The translations under genes were made by a program, and so were the position numbers. A model generated the notes under the pieces. That model saw only the letters and a list, made by a program, of their open reading frames with translations. It searched no databases and was not told the origin of the DNA. From Agrostemma githago (lineage: Eukaryota > Streptophyta > Magnoliopsida > Caryophyllales > Caryophyllaceae): DNA of 64,000 nt. The DNA lies in assembly GCA_958450325.1 (NCBI GenBank), contig OY288247.1:56485701-56549700 (forward strand). Direction: 5' to 3'. Of this stretch, positions 32,499-45,500 are shown piece by piece (position 1 is the first letter of the stretch; every line of letters starts with the position of its first letter).

Positions 32499-34091
32499 TG
32501 ATGGCAGGGATTTTTCGTGAATCCCGACACCAAATAAAACCAACTATTCCTAACACGATAGCTAGAGCAAGTCGGGTCGATCCACGGAGACGGAAAAGAG
32601 ATTAGACTAGAGTCTACCTAGAGACTAGACTATGTCAACAAAGCTAAGAAACTAAGACAATGAAGGAGGATAAAACTACGATTAAAAATAAACTAAGTAT
32701 AACAACTAAAGCTAAAAGATTCAACTAACTAGATAAATAATAGCTAAGTTGAAGAAGAAATCAATAAGGAAAGAACTAGGATTAGGTCGAGTTCAAGGGT
32801 GATGAGATGATCAAGCGAAAGCAAGAATGAAGGGGTAGTCAAGCTATCTAAGCATAATCCGGGCTCTCGCTCCAAAACCGTCCTAGAGGTTCCTCGCTCT
32901 CGCGCAAGAACCCATCCTAGCAACATACAAACTCACAAGATGGAAGGCAAGAAAACATGTATTTGCAACTACAAGTCATTCAAGCATTTCATCAAACATG
33001 ATCTATGCATACAACTAAGAAGCAACCAAAACTTCCACCAACAATCTAAACAAACCCTTAATCACCATTGAAAGCACCTCATCCCCCTAATAGCCCTAGC
33101 AAGAGGACTACTCACACATATCTAAACTAAAATCAACACAAACAAGAGAAATCAACATAAAATCAAAAACATTCATTATGAAGATTAAACAAGGATGAAC
33201 AAACAATAGATGAAGATGAAAACTTTACTAACTATGAAAGATTAAGAGAAAAGAAAGAAGAAATATTATACCAACTAAACAAGGAAGAACAAAAGGAGAG
33301 AACTTTGAATAAAATAAACCCAAGGGATACTCAATGTTGTCAAGATTGAATAATCCACTACAAGTCTTCAAGAATCCAAAGATGAAACTAGGATTAACAC
33401 TAAATTAAGGAGTAATTAAGGAAAGATTAAGCGAATCTACACTAATCTAAGCTAATCTAACCTAAAGTAGTCTAGGGTTTTGTGAATGTTGTCGTGTGTT
33501 TAAAACAATACAAGAGGGGGGTATATATATAGGGTTCCATAAGCAAAGGGGGGCGGAAAAGCGAAGACGAGCTGAACTGGGTCCTTCCCGGCCGGGAAGG
33601 GGATGATCCTGGTCGGGATCATGCATAATACCGGGCGGTATTATGCATAATACCAGGTGGGATTACGCTCTTCCCAGGCGGGAAGATGTCGGTCCCAGTT
33701 GGGATGATGTCGGTCCCGGTCGGGATGGCCCCACAGGAAGCTGTCTTTCCTTGTCTTCTCGTCTAGGTCGAGATTGGTCCTTCCCGGGCGTGATGGGTCC
33801 TTATTTGCTCTTCCTACGATTCTTATCGATGCTCGATGCTCGGGATATCATCAAGTGGGCTCCATGGGACTCGGGATCGAGTCTAAGCCACCGAGTCATC
33901 GTCGCTTCTCATCGTTGGCTCCATATGCGTCGGAAACGAGTTGGAATCGTTCCATTTCTCCAAGATAGGCCTTAGGAACCTAAAACTAGCTAGAAAAAGC
34001 GTAAGTAGCCTCAAAACCGCTCTAAAGAGCGATTCCACAAGAGAAAGCAGAACCAAACACAAGAAATAAGCACTACAAAACACACTTATCA
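32499..34091 (-). repeat. Element C 5' LTR
   Basis: 1,593 bp with TG...CA ends next to the primer site. The palindrome cluster is at about 33,588-33,800 and a TATA box at 33,522-33,531 on the minus strand. CCAGA follows at 34,092-34,096 as the target duplication. Confidence 0.9.
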
Positions 34092-34385
34092 CCAGACATG
34101 GAACAAGTAAAGGAAAACAGGGTTCTTGATTTCCTGCAGTCATTATAGATGTGCCTATAATAGTCACGTGCATGTGCTCACAGTGTATGATGGTTTTCAT
34201 CATGTTCTCGAAAACACATAACGAAAACATATATGAGAAATAGAAAAGCTGATTTTATTGAATTTTGAAAGGAGAACAGAATACAGTTGACTCTGACTCT
34301 GACTTTGAAATTGAAAGAAATGATACATCTTAGACTCGGACTCAGACTCGGACTTAAATCAAACCCGGACTCTTGGGTGATGTTG

Positions 34386-35257
34386 TTAGTAGTCTTCGGC
34401 CTCTAAGGACTCAAGTGGATGTCCAGTATAGCCTTCAATAGAAGCTTCACATAGATCTTCATTATGTCGAAGATCATCTTCAATCCTAGTGCCCATTTTG
34501 GTAAGCACCTCAAAGTTTAAAATGCCGGAATACTAAGATGGACGCGGTAGGAGGGTAGGAGATTGTTGATGAACGCCTCCACTAGTGTCCTCTCGCTGGG
34601 CTTGTCCACCAGCTTAACACTCTCAGCCCGCCAACGTTGATGGTACTTGGTGAAACCCTCTGTTGGATCTTGGGTCGTGACTTCTAGAGTCCGCATGGTA
34701 GTCTGAAGCTCAGTATTATCAGCATAGTTTTTAGCGAATTTGATAGCCACATCTTCCCAAGTTGGGAAACTTTTTGTATTTAGCCTATAGAACCAGGCTT
34801 TTGGGTATTTCCCGAGGGATGCGCCGAACAAATTGATGAACATGTCGGCTTCGAATATGGGTAACCCTTCTAGACTGAGATCTGTTGGTAGTTTCTCGCT
34901 GATGGGTGCATAGTCTCGGGAGTTTTCAACACGAATGTTATTCCCTTGAAGGGCGTGGAACTGTTGCTCGAGCTCACACACCGTGCTGATTAGTTTGGCA
35001 GATGGCCCAACATTTACCGGCCCAGAATTGAGGTCTTGTTGTTCAATGACAGTTAAACGAGCATTCGTGGCTTCTAGGTCGGCTCTTATGAACCCTAGTT
35101 GGGTTTCAAACATGGTCTGCTTACTGACCATTGTCTCTAGCAAAGCCTTTAGTTTATCAATGGTGTTTTCCATGCCCTCATTCCCGGATGCAGATGCCAC
35201 ACTCTGCGAGAATACCCACATAATCAGGAAAGTTGCTTCGGAACTCAAATACACCAA
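34386..35257 (-). pseudogene. gag: Gag remnant of element D (Ty3/gypsy)
   Basis: A Ty3/gypsy Gag on the minus strand. An N-terminal heptad-rich part (about residues 30-90) is followed by a capsid region with AWFYRLNTKSFPTWEDVAIKF and GFTKYHQRWRAESVKL, typical of plant non-chromovirus Gag proteins. The central capsid start seems shortened, probably by an internal deletion. The frame closes at 34,517-34,519, but a one-base shift restores similarity for about 45 residues (MGTRIEDDLRHNEDL) up to a stop at 34,386-34,388, so it is a frameshifted pseudogene. Element C (TSD CCAGA) separates this part from 1-435. Confidence 0.7.
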
Positions 35258-35586
35258 GGCATAGGAAATAGCGAGAATACCCTCCTTTGTTGAATTATGT
35301 CTTGACTTGATTAAACTAACTATTGGACCATGGTTAGGTTTTCAACTAACTGGTTTTTATTACTTATCAACATAAATGAAGAGGGTTTACCGAGGGTACA
35401 TATTGTGTTAAGTTTGAATTGGCGTTAGGGCCTTTGAGGGAGGCACCGTTGCCATATGCCTAGTAGGCGCCGACTTTTGCTGTCCACGGTTGGTTTAATT
35501 TGCCTATTCACAGTTCAAACATAACATATTTTATGGTAAAATCCCAATCACTTGTAATACTACATTTCTTATTATGTTTTTAAGTT

Positions 35587-35587
<1 letters not shown>
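35258..35587. other. Gag-upstream sequence of element D
   Basis: Non-coding. I could not identify its LTR or primer site here. It runs into the (TA)n tract. Confidence 0.35.

Positions 35588-35670
<83 letters not shown>
35588..35670. repeat. (TA)n(GA)n microsatellite
   Basis: About 22 TA units followed by about 19 GA units. It forms the left boundary of element X. Confidence 0.95.
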
Positions 35671-35674
<4 letters not shown>

Positions 35675-36524
35675 AGATCGGGTGAGAACCTATGCTATGA
35701 TGAGAACTGTGAGAACCTCCTCCCACCCTTAGATCTTACTACATCTTACGGCTGAGATTTTTCCACCTAGATATCTTGTTAATGTACGGATGGGTTAATT
35801 TAACAAACACACTATAGTGTGGAAAAAATCATTCAAAAGGTTTGAAGTTACCCAAATATATATACTCCATATATGTAATGATGATGATGATGTTATATAC
35901 GGAGTATGATGTCCCCTGTTGAATAAAACGATCAAAATTGTGCGACCGCCTATTTTACTACTACTACTGATTTTGAAATAGCTATAAACTCTCCACAATT
36001 GATTTATGTCCTTATCTTTCTCCTACTTCAGTTTTTATTCAACCCTAAACATCATCATCTTCTTTTTAATTTGTTGGGGTTTCCCTCTGTATGAGCATAA
36101 TAATTTGTGATTATACCTTTTTTTAACCCCCAAAGTCCGAAACACACACACACAAATTAATTATAGCTGGATAGATATATAAGTCTGTGATTATTGACAA
36201 ATATATCTGACAGTCAGACAGACAGTAATGGGGTTTGATGTGATTTAGTGGTTCTTGGTGAGATTGTTATGAGTGTGTGTGTGTGTCATTTCCATTTTTT
36301 TTCATACAAAAACAATTACTAGTACTCCATACTCATCCTGGAGTAGTATAACTTGTTTTCTGGTGGAACCTTAAAAATTGGGAAATTTAGTAAAGATATT
36401 GTGGTTGATTAGCAGAATTTTCTAGGGTTTTATCCTGCTTCACCAATTACTACTGTATTTGGTACTTTCTCTTATTATTATCTCTTTCATACTCCCTACA
36501 ATATTTCTATTATCATACATCAAT

Positions 36525-39500
36525 TGTAATCCCCTAGAAATTCTAACGCGATACAGTGGCGGAAACACTGTAGAGTCGGGATTAAAACACGCTGTAACTA
36601 TGTCTTAGAAAATTTAAAATGGTAAAGTCAAACAATAGGCCTTAAATAAAATGGCCAAAATTTAAAACAATCCACAAAAGGGGTTTGAACAATCCATAAG
36701 ACATAACTATTAAAATAAATAAGCAGGATCCACACTGCTCGCTATCCCACACCCGGAACATGTATACCTGCCATGTTAAAACATAACAGCCACAATCAGT
36801 GGGGAGCAACGTCAACGTTCTCCCAGCCGTATGACAGGATTTTAAAAACTGTAATTACTACTATAGAAAAATAGTGAAAATGAAAACAGTAAAACATTAT
36901 AATGAAAATAAAATTTCAGTGAAAAACTTCACGTATCGAAATAATATAATAAAAATGAGTTTTCCGAAGAAAACATAAAACATTCGCCAACCTGCAACCA
37001 AATTATATCGATAATAATAAAAATATTCAAAATGACGTTATGGATAAGATTAGTGATGAAGGCTAGACTTTCACTAGGAGAATACTAAAAACTAGCTTCG
37101 AGAACTTAGTTCAAACAAATCAAACGTCGATCTCTAACTAGGCTACTCAACCATAATAGGACGGCGACTTACAAATGCGTGGCCCTAGTTTAAGATAATA
37201 TGCACACCCCTCCCGAGCACCATATATACTCAGTTCAACCCGACGGCGTCTTACACTGCAAGGCACGAGTTTAAGGTCAAAATGTACACACACTCCCGAA
37301 CACCATATATGCTCGGTTCAACAACCAGTGTGCCCCATAAAGACACACCAGCCTTATAGTTGATGGCAAAAACGTAAACCCCAGAATATATTACTCTAAC
37401 CTCACACTTGTCCTTATTCCATAACTCCAAAACAAAGCCATTATCGATATATTTAAGAGATATAATCATTATAATAATAAGAGAACAAAAGGGAAAACGG
37501 ATCGCCTTCAAAAGAGGAAACTTTCTATTTTAGGAAACTTCTATATTTAGAAACTTCGATATTTAGAAACTTTACAAAAATAGCATTATATCAAATTATC
37601 AAATATATTAATTTATACTAATTAAACATTTTTAGTAAACGATATAGATTTACAAAACTAGTACTTTCGGCCTTAACGATATTAATTCTTAAAATGAGAA
37701 CATTTGAGTTAATGAAATTATTGAAACATCATACAAGTGTTTATAAAATGATTCAGAAATGTCTTAAACATTTTAAATACTACTAATTAGGGTGTTTCCA
37801 AAATTTACAAAACTAAAATTCCCTAATTATTATTAGTTTCGACAATACGATTATAAATAGGATTTTACGGCAAATGTCAAATTAAATCTTTTAACGTCTT
37901 TTATTTAATTAAACCATTGGATAAATTAATAGTTTGTTAAGGGATGATTTAACTCACAAAGTTTCAGATTTAAATGCTTCCAAAATGGCTGGAAAAATAA
38001 TTCTTTTAGGTAAGACGAAGCATTTTAACAATAAATCACTTCTTGCTTGCTTACTTAGCTTCCTGAATCCAGCGGGTGAATCTAATATGAATAGTTCGCT
38101 TGTCCAAAATCAATACTTATTAGTTAAAGACTTTAATAAATAGTACAAAAATTATGTAAAATAGTTAAAATATATTTATGGACATTCTGTCCAGAAAAAA
38201 AATTTCCAGAATCCTAAAACTCGATTTTTAATGGGTTTTCTCGTTAATCGTTTAACATCGACAATAACGATTAATAAAAATAGTAATTACAAAACGATTT
38301 AAGTATTAATATCCAAAAATTATTATTAAACTTAAAAATCATGATTTTCCAGAATCTACCATTTTTCCAGATTTCGAAAATTTCCAGATTTAATAAATCC
38401 CGTCAAAACCGTCTTTAAAACCCATTTTCACAATTAACGATTCCATTAACAAAACTTATCGTTCAAAACATTTTATTAAAGCACTAAAAATCATAAAATT
38501 ACATTTTATTATGAAATCATCAGAATCATAATTTTTTCCAGATTTAAACCAAAGACCAGAAATCGAGAATTTAAACGACAAACGCGGTTTTAACGATAAA
38601 CGATGATTTAAAGTGATTAGTTAATTCATCCACTTAACGATTCCGAAAAATTATGAAAAAATTCAGAAAGTTTCACCACGTCAAAAATTAGATTGAAATA
38701 AAACGTTTAAGTACTAGAACTAAAAATCGGGTTTTAATCATTTTTGTTCGTAAACGGTAATAATTCAATAATCGATAACTAAAATATCAGAAAAATACTA
38801 AATTATTAAAAATCATCAAAAACATCATTTTTACAGAATATAAACATATATTACATGTTTAGGCCGAATATTACGATTTTACAAATTAATATGACGATTT
38901 AATCGTTAAACTCGTAAAAGCGATAAAAATACCGAAACACGCAAATTTTCAACTTTTAAAAATTTTCCAGACTTTATGACATACATATATTGTCCAAAAT
39001 AAAACATAAAAATATATACATGCAAATACACAATTAAAATCATGAAATACCGAGTAACATCGACGTTACCTCTAATCCAATTCCGAATCTACGATATATT
39101 CGTTTTCTGCGGGATCGCTTCGGAAGCCTAAAAAAAACATGAATTTCATGGTATGAAAATACCATAAGATCGCTGAAAAATCAAGGTGAAAACGATTGGA
39201 AATAAAATCGATTAATACCTTAACGAAGGAGACAGAAAGACGATTAATTTGAAGATGATAATGAGACGATCAAGACTCGATTTTGAGACAAATATTGGCT
39301 GGAATTACTGCTGCAAACCATGTCCAAAGGAGAGAAAATGAAGAGTATTTGCCTTGAATAAATTGGTGAATGAATGAATAAAAGAGTATGAAAGCTATAT
39401 GCATAAATGAGACTTTAAAATTGATGAAAACAAGGCCACACTAACTTGATAAAAACCAGCCAAATGAAGTGTGTATGGAGTATGAAAAGTTTATTCTTAA

Positions 39501-40095
39501 TGCACCCAAAATAAATGAGAAGAAAGAAAATATCTAAAAGCTTAATCCATGTTATAAAATAAAATGTAGTAAAAATGTAATGTAGTGTGTGACATGGGAG
39601 TCATGGTCCACACAAGAAAAATATGAGTCCAAATTAGTTGTAAATTGATAAAAATAAGGATCGTAAAATTATTAAAAGCATTTCAAAGCAATTTGAGTAA
39701 ACCTCACGTTGAAAAATAATTATTTACGAAACTTCGTAATAAAATCGTTAAAGGCTAAATTTTCGTAAATAAAAATATATTTTAGTTGAAAATATTATAT
39801 AAATGTGTTTAGACATTTTTAGGAAGAGGAAAATCTTAAGTCCAAGCTTAAAAACGTCAAATCGAAGAAAAATAGAATTCCTCGCGGAAAATAAATTAGT
39901 TTGCGAAGAAAATCAAATAAATAGATTTGAAAGAATTAAATCTTTAAAAATTAAAAATAAAAATCATTAAAATAAAAAAAATAAAAATAGAGCTTAGTAA
40001 AATGATGAAATATGAGGCCGAAAAGCGATAGAGCGAGTTAGGACGGAGTCCTAACGGAAAGAATAAAAATGCTTAGAAAAATAGCGGGTGTTACA
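36525..40095 (-). repeat. Solo LTR, about 3.57 kb, of a Ty3/gypsy-type element
   Basis: On the minus strand it starts TGTAACACCCGC and ends GGGGATTACA, typical LTR ends. Neither side shows a primer site or polypurine tract, so it is probably a solo LTR left by LTR-LTR recombination. The flanks TCAAT and CTAAT are only a rough duplication. The sequence is AT-rich with no gene. It includes an imperfect local duplication (about 37,200-37,240 and 37,284-37,323, CCCGAGCACCATATATACTC type). Confidence 0.55.
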
Positions 40096-40433
40096 CTAAT
40101 TAACTTCTCCTCCTGATTATTAAGTCTCTTGAAATAAATATTAATATTAATGTGAAACATGCCAACTATATTGCGAAAGGTCTCGCAATACCATAAGCGT
40201 AGACTGTCTCATAGAAGAATCGATGTTAATTACTCCTTATTATTTATAGTGAGTGTAGTCACCCACATGACCGTCTCATTATTATTATTATTACAGTCAC
40301 CCACCACCACTATCCAAATGGTGCGTCGGCGACGAGAACCGTGGTGGGTGCCACCGGTGTAAGAGAGAGAAAATGCCGGTTTTTATTTTTAGGAAAATGT
40401 TTGTTATTGCCTTTAAATATTTCTCTTATACCA

Positions 40434-40970
40434 AAATGGGTATGCTAAAATTGAGAAAGGGTACATCAAAATTAAAAAATGTACGCTAAAATTCAAAAGT
40501 GAGGGTACGCTAAAATTGAAATTGAAAAAGGGTACGCTAAAATAGAAAAAGGGTACGCTAAAATTGAAATTGAACAAGGGTACGCTAAAATTGAAAAAGA
40601 GTACGCTAAAAGTGAAAAAGGGTACGCTAAAATTAAAATCGAAAAAAAAGGTACGCTCAAATTGAAACAGGGTACGCTAAAACAGAAAAAGAGTACGCTA
40701 AAAGTGAAAAATGGATCACTAAAATTGAAATTGAAAAAAAAGTACGCTAAAAGTGAGAAAGGGTACGCTAAAATTTGAAAAGGGTACGCTAAAATTGAAA
40801 TTGAAAAAGGGTACGCTGAAATTTAAAAAGGGTACGCTAAAATTTAAAAAGGGTACGATAAATTTAAGAAAGGGTACGCCAAAATTGAGAAGGGATACAC
40901 CATAATTAAAAGAGGATACGACAATGGTATGCTAAAATTGAAAAATGGTACGCTAAAATTGAAAAAGGAA
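40434..40970. repeat. GGTACGCTAAAATTG minisatellite
   Basis: About 25 units of GGTACGCTAAAATTGAAAAAG (about 21 bp), some lengthened to 27 bp by an extra AAATTG, with scattered base changes. Confidence 0.9.
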
Positions 40971-41507
40971 ATTAAATCGAGTAGGGCTTGAAGAAGAAGG
41001 GTTGTATTCCATATAAAATCCGTACAAAAGAAAATTAAAGAACAATATTTTAGATGAACTCCTAAGTCAATGAGGAAATTTGGAAAAAAAAATGATAGCG
41101 GGGATTATTGCAATTATATTTGCCGACGATAATACTGTAACTATTGTAATGAAATAATGAATTTAATCGAATAAGTTAACTCATAAAATAAATAATTAGA
41201 AAAAAAAAGTTACTTAGGTTACTGGGGTCCCAATTGTGATGAATTGATGAATTGAAGAAAAGTTGATTGAAAAATTGATGAATTGAAAATTGGATTCAAT
41301 GGTCGATTGAAGAATTATGGATTAAAGGATTACAGGTAGAAGGAGAAGGAGTTACGACCTTACGGGTTGAAGGCTCAAGCAACTATGATTAATTGATGGG
41401 ATTAAAGAATTTTGAAGGATCCAACGAATGAGATTGAACACCATGATCTAATGGCTCATATTATAGTTCTCACGGTTCTCATTGAAGAAGTGGTTCTCAC
41501 ATGAACC

Positions 41508-41510
<3 letters not shown>

Positions 41511-41590
<80 letters not shown>
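41511..41590. repeat. (TA)n between elements X and E
   Basis: About 40 uninterrupted AT units, shared boundary of two transposons. Confidence 0.95.
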
Positions 41591-41594
<4 letters not shown>

Positions 41595-42515
41595 GGGAGA
41601 TCATATAAGCTCCCATTATATATGTAAGGTCCTAAGTTCCAATCTTAGCCGTCAGATTAAATTGAGATGGATGGCTAAGATTGACTGATATATATAATTA
41701 TTAAAATAAAAATAAAAAAAATGTTTACGTTTCCCATGCATACCTCTTTTTTCCCCACCCTCTATTTTCCCACCATAATTCATTACCTCTCTCCAACCCA
41801 CCTCCACCTATCTGCTTTCAATTCTCTCTACTCTCAGTTCTCTCCGTCTGCTTTCAATTCTGCTTTCAATTCTCTCCGCCTATCACTGCTCGCTCCTCAA
41901 TCTCCGACAAAGCACCTCCCGTTCTTCATTTCAGGTAAATATTACTGTTAATTTCTTCATTTCAGTTCTTCATTACACTTCTTTATCGAGTAGCCCTAAT
42001 TTCCGTTCTCTATTACACTTCTTCATTTCAGTTCCAGTAATCCCTAATCTGTTTATCAAGTAATCCCTAATATGTATCCCTTATGCCCTTATTCCAGTAA
42101 ACCCTAATTTCGAGTAACCCTACTGAGATTATAGGTTAGGGTTTTCAAATTTTTGACTACCATTAAGTATTATTAGTTTACAATAAAAAAAGTTATGGGT
42201 TTTTAGCTATACAATTGAATTTTGTTTAAAATCAAAGAAATTATAGGTTTGAAGGTTTAGAGTCGAAATTCCTTTACAATCATAAAAATTAGGAGTTTTT
42301 AGGTATAGAATCGAAGTTCGTTTAAAATTTGTGTGTATTGTTGTGGGTTTTGTTTATCGTTGCAGATTTCATATTAAAAAATTATATTGAATATTTATCG
42401 TTTGCAGATTTCGTTTAATATTAAAGAAATCAGGTGTTTTTCGTCACATTGCAGATTTCGTCACATTGTTTGTCAGTTTTTTGTCTTGTTTATCATTGCA
42501 GATTTTTTGGTTGAT
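41591..42515 (+). other. Element E left end and leader of the Ulp1-like gene
   Basis: It holds the terminal repeat, a CT-rich probable promoter/leader (41,720-41,930), and a likely 5' intron ending at TTTATCATTGCAG (42,501). No coding sequence is supported upstream of the ATG at 42,516. Confidence 0.45.
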
Positions 42516-45500
42516 ATGTCTTCCAGAGAACGTCAACTCGTTCAAGCTGCGAGCAATGAGCCATTAGACGAGGAGGAGGAGGAGGATGCAAGTGTTCCTG
42601 TTAGATGTAGGGGACAGAGGCTTGCCAAGTTAATTTCCAATCTAAATGACAAGCAGAAACAGTCCGTACGGTCAATCGGGTTTGGTGGGCTGCTGGATTT
42701 CAAGATCAGTAAGTACCCTTTGCAGTACGTACTACTGTTTTTGAAAGCATTTGATGACGGTTCCCATGTATTTCATGCGTCGGAGGTCAAGGAGTTCTGT
42801 GTGACGAAACATGACGTCCACGATTGTTTTCTACTGCCACGCGGGCCGAATCAACTGGAGTTGGCACCCACCGGACGTAAGAAACACTCCTCCAACGAGG
42901 AGTTCAAGGCGTTGAAGGATTTTTGGAGGGCTCGTTACGGTGTCGCTAACAACAGCAACCAAGTAAAACTGGGTGGTCTTTTCAAAGACCTTATGGCCGA
43001 TAAAAATGGTGGTGAATTATTTTGTAAGATGTTCGTCCTCTTTGCAATGTCATCGTTCCTGTGCCCTACGTCAAACAACGGAATAGACCTGAAGCTGGTA
43101 AAAGCCGTGGACGACGTCTCAGGTATTAATAAGTACGACTGGTGTTCGTACATTCTAAAAAACCTGGTCGATGCAGCCGCTGAGACGAAGAAAAGTCCGA
43201 AGCATTTGCGAGGTTGTGTTCCGTTCCTCATGATCACATACCTCCAGAGGTTCGATTTTCGTGGAGAATCTTGCCCACATGATCTACCCTTAATTAAGCA
43301 CTGGAACAACGAGAATCTGGCAGAGAGACTACACGGTGAGATGATGGCAGGTTCGTTGGGTAGGCAGGTGTGGTCGAAAACGACCTACCCACGGTCTTCT
43401 TCCGACGGAGTTGAAGTCAATACGGTGCTGCAAATCACCGGTACCGATGACCAGGGACGTACACCTACGTGTTCCAATCACCGAAACAGCGGGAGGAAAT
43501 TCATCCAGATAGAGCTTCCACCTGGGCTTGAGGATGACAGCGAACTGTCCGCTCGGGCTGACGACGTAAGTAAATTTATACAATCTTCAATCTGTCATTA
43601 CTACTCGCTCTAATAACATTAAAATTACGAATTATTAGTGTCAAAGTTCTGCGACAGACCATTAAAGTTTTAAATCCATTGAACTAAAGTTGCATGCTCA
43701 AACATATCTGAGATTTCTACTACTGTTCTAATAACATTGAAATTGCCATTAAGTACTGTTAAAGTTCTGCGACAGGCCACCGAAGTTTCAAATCCATTGA
43801 ACCAAAGTTCCCTGCTGAAACATATATAAGATATCTACTACTGTTACACTTGAAATTGTTCTAATAACATTAAAATTGCGATTTATTAGTGTCAAAGTTC
43901 TGCGACAGGCCATTGAAGTTTCAAATCAATTGAACTAAAGTTGCATGCTCAAACATATCTGAGATTTCTACTACTGTTATTACACTTGAATTTGTTCTAA
44001 TAACATTGAAATTAGTGTCAAAGTTCTGTGACAGACAATTGAAGTTTCAAATCCATTGAACTAAAGTTTCATACTCAAACATATCTGAGATTTATACTAC
44101 TGTTACTACACTTGAATTTGTTCTGATAACGTTGAAATTGCCATTTAGTACTGTTAAAGTTCTGCGACAGGCCACTGAAGTTTCAAATCCATTGAACCAA
44201 AGTTGCCTGCTGAAACATATATAAGATTTCTACTACTGTTACACTTAAAATTGTTCTAATAACATTAAAATTGCGATTTATTAGTGTCAAAGTTCTGCGA
44301 CAGGCCATTGAAGTTTCAAATCAATTGAACTAAAGTTGCATGCTCAAACATATCTGAGATTTCTACTACTGTTATTACACTTGAATTTGTTCTAATAACA
44401 TTGAAATTAGTGTCAAAGTTCTGCGACAGACAATTGAAGTTTCAAAGCCATTGAACTAAAGTTTCATAGTCAAACATATCTGAGATTTATACTACTGTTA
44501 CTAAACTTGAATTTGTTCTGATAACGTTGAAATTGCCATTTAGTACTGTTAAAGTTCTGCGACAGGCCACTGAAGTTTCAAATCCATTGAACCAAAGTTG
44601 CCTGCTGAAACATATATAAGATTTCTACTAATGTTACACTCAAAAATGTTCTAAGAACATTAAAATTGCGATTTATTAGTGTCAAAGTTCTGCGACAGGC
44701 CATTGAAGTTTCAAATCAATTGAACTAAAGTTGCATGCTCAAACTTATCTAATATTTACATAATTTTCAATCTGCCATTATTATTTAGACTTCAGTACAA
44801 ATAGATTGGAGTGTTTAGACAAAATCTGTTAAAAATGTTATTATTTACTCTAATGACCTATTCTATTAATTGGTGAACAATATAAGTTAAAAATTATTTA
44901 CTCATCCAATACGGTGACCAATTACGTTGCAGGACGTTCATCTGCTGCTTCTCAAAATGCAAAGGAATAAGGTTGCTTTTCCTGCTTGGTTTGGCGAAGC
45001 AGCGAGTGAAATTAAGCATCGGACCATGCCGTCTTCTCTCGGGACCGAAACAGATCACTGCCAATCATCCCAGGCGTTTTGGACTAGCGACGAACTCCAT
45101 CGATATGTTGATCAGGTGTGCGAGTCAGCCTTCCGTTTCCGAGATTCAGCTGCCAATGCACCAGTGTACGCTGCATCGGCTGGGAAGACTACAACCGACA
45201 TCACACCCCGTGATGAAGACCACATAGATGTGCCGCTAAGGGAGCAGCCTGAAGTTCCAGTGGAGCAGCCTGCTGGAACTGTGCAGGTGAGCGCCGATGC
45301 ACATTCAGACCAGGTGGATATGTTGCAGGTGGGGGCCGATGCACGTTCGGACCAGGTGGATGTGGGCGGTGAGGAACATCGACCTGAGGCATCATTGGCA
45401 GACTCAGCAGTGCAACCTAAGAAACGAGCTCAGCACAACGTACGAGGGTCGTCATCTAAGCGGCAGTGCTCAACAGAACATCAGCCAGTAAATACTCCAG

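Larger units (their letters stand above)
436..34091 (-). mobile_element. Element C: non-autonomous LTR retrotransposon, minus strand, containing A and B
   Basis: Both ends are defined. The left end (TGATGGCAGGG at 436) is preceded by CCAGA at 431-435, and the right end (ACACTTATCA at 34,082-34,091) is followed by CCAGA at 34,092-34,096, a perfect 5 bp target-site duplication. The 5' LTR is on the right (32,499-34,091). The 3' LTR is on the left and is split by element A into 436-481 and ~9,153-10,394. The interior runs 32,498 to 28,248, then 11,141 to 10,395 after removing element B. It codes for the broken Y/Q-rich ORF at 30,622-32,228 and for no reverse transcriptase or integrase, so it must have depended on another element's enzymes. 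Confidence 0.88.
35671..41510. mobile_element. Element X: non-coding TIR element inserted in (TA)n
   Basis: The left end reads GTGAGAACC, spacer, ATGAGAACTGTGAGAACC. The right end, reversed, reads GTGAGAACC, spacer, ATGAGAACCGTGAGAAC, so the termini are inverted repeats. (TA)n lies on both sides. It contains no ORF of note. Its interior is interrupted by the solo LTR at 36,525-40,095 and ends with a minisatellite. The remainder (35,671-36,524 and 40,971-41,510) holds no supported gene. It is probably a non-autonomous MULE relative, judging by the (TA)n preference it shares with element E. Confidence 0.55.

Noticed and set aside
42387..42515. 43 extra N-terminal residues of the Ulp1-like protein
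   Set aside because: The stretch is preceded and interrupted by intron-like sequence ending in TTTATCATTGCAG, and MSSRERQ at 42,516 is the better start.
43935..44930. Possible extra exons in the tandem array of intron 1
   Set aside because: The array has stops in all frames, and exon 1 and exon 2 join in phase without it.
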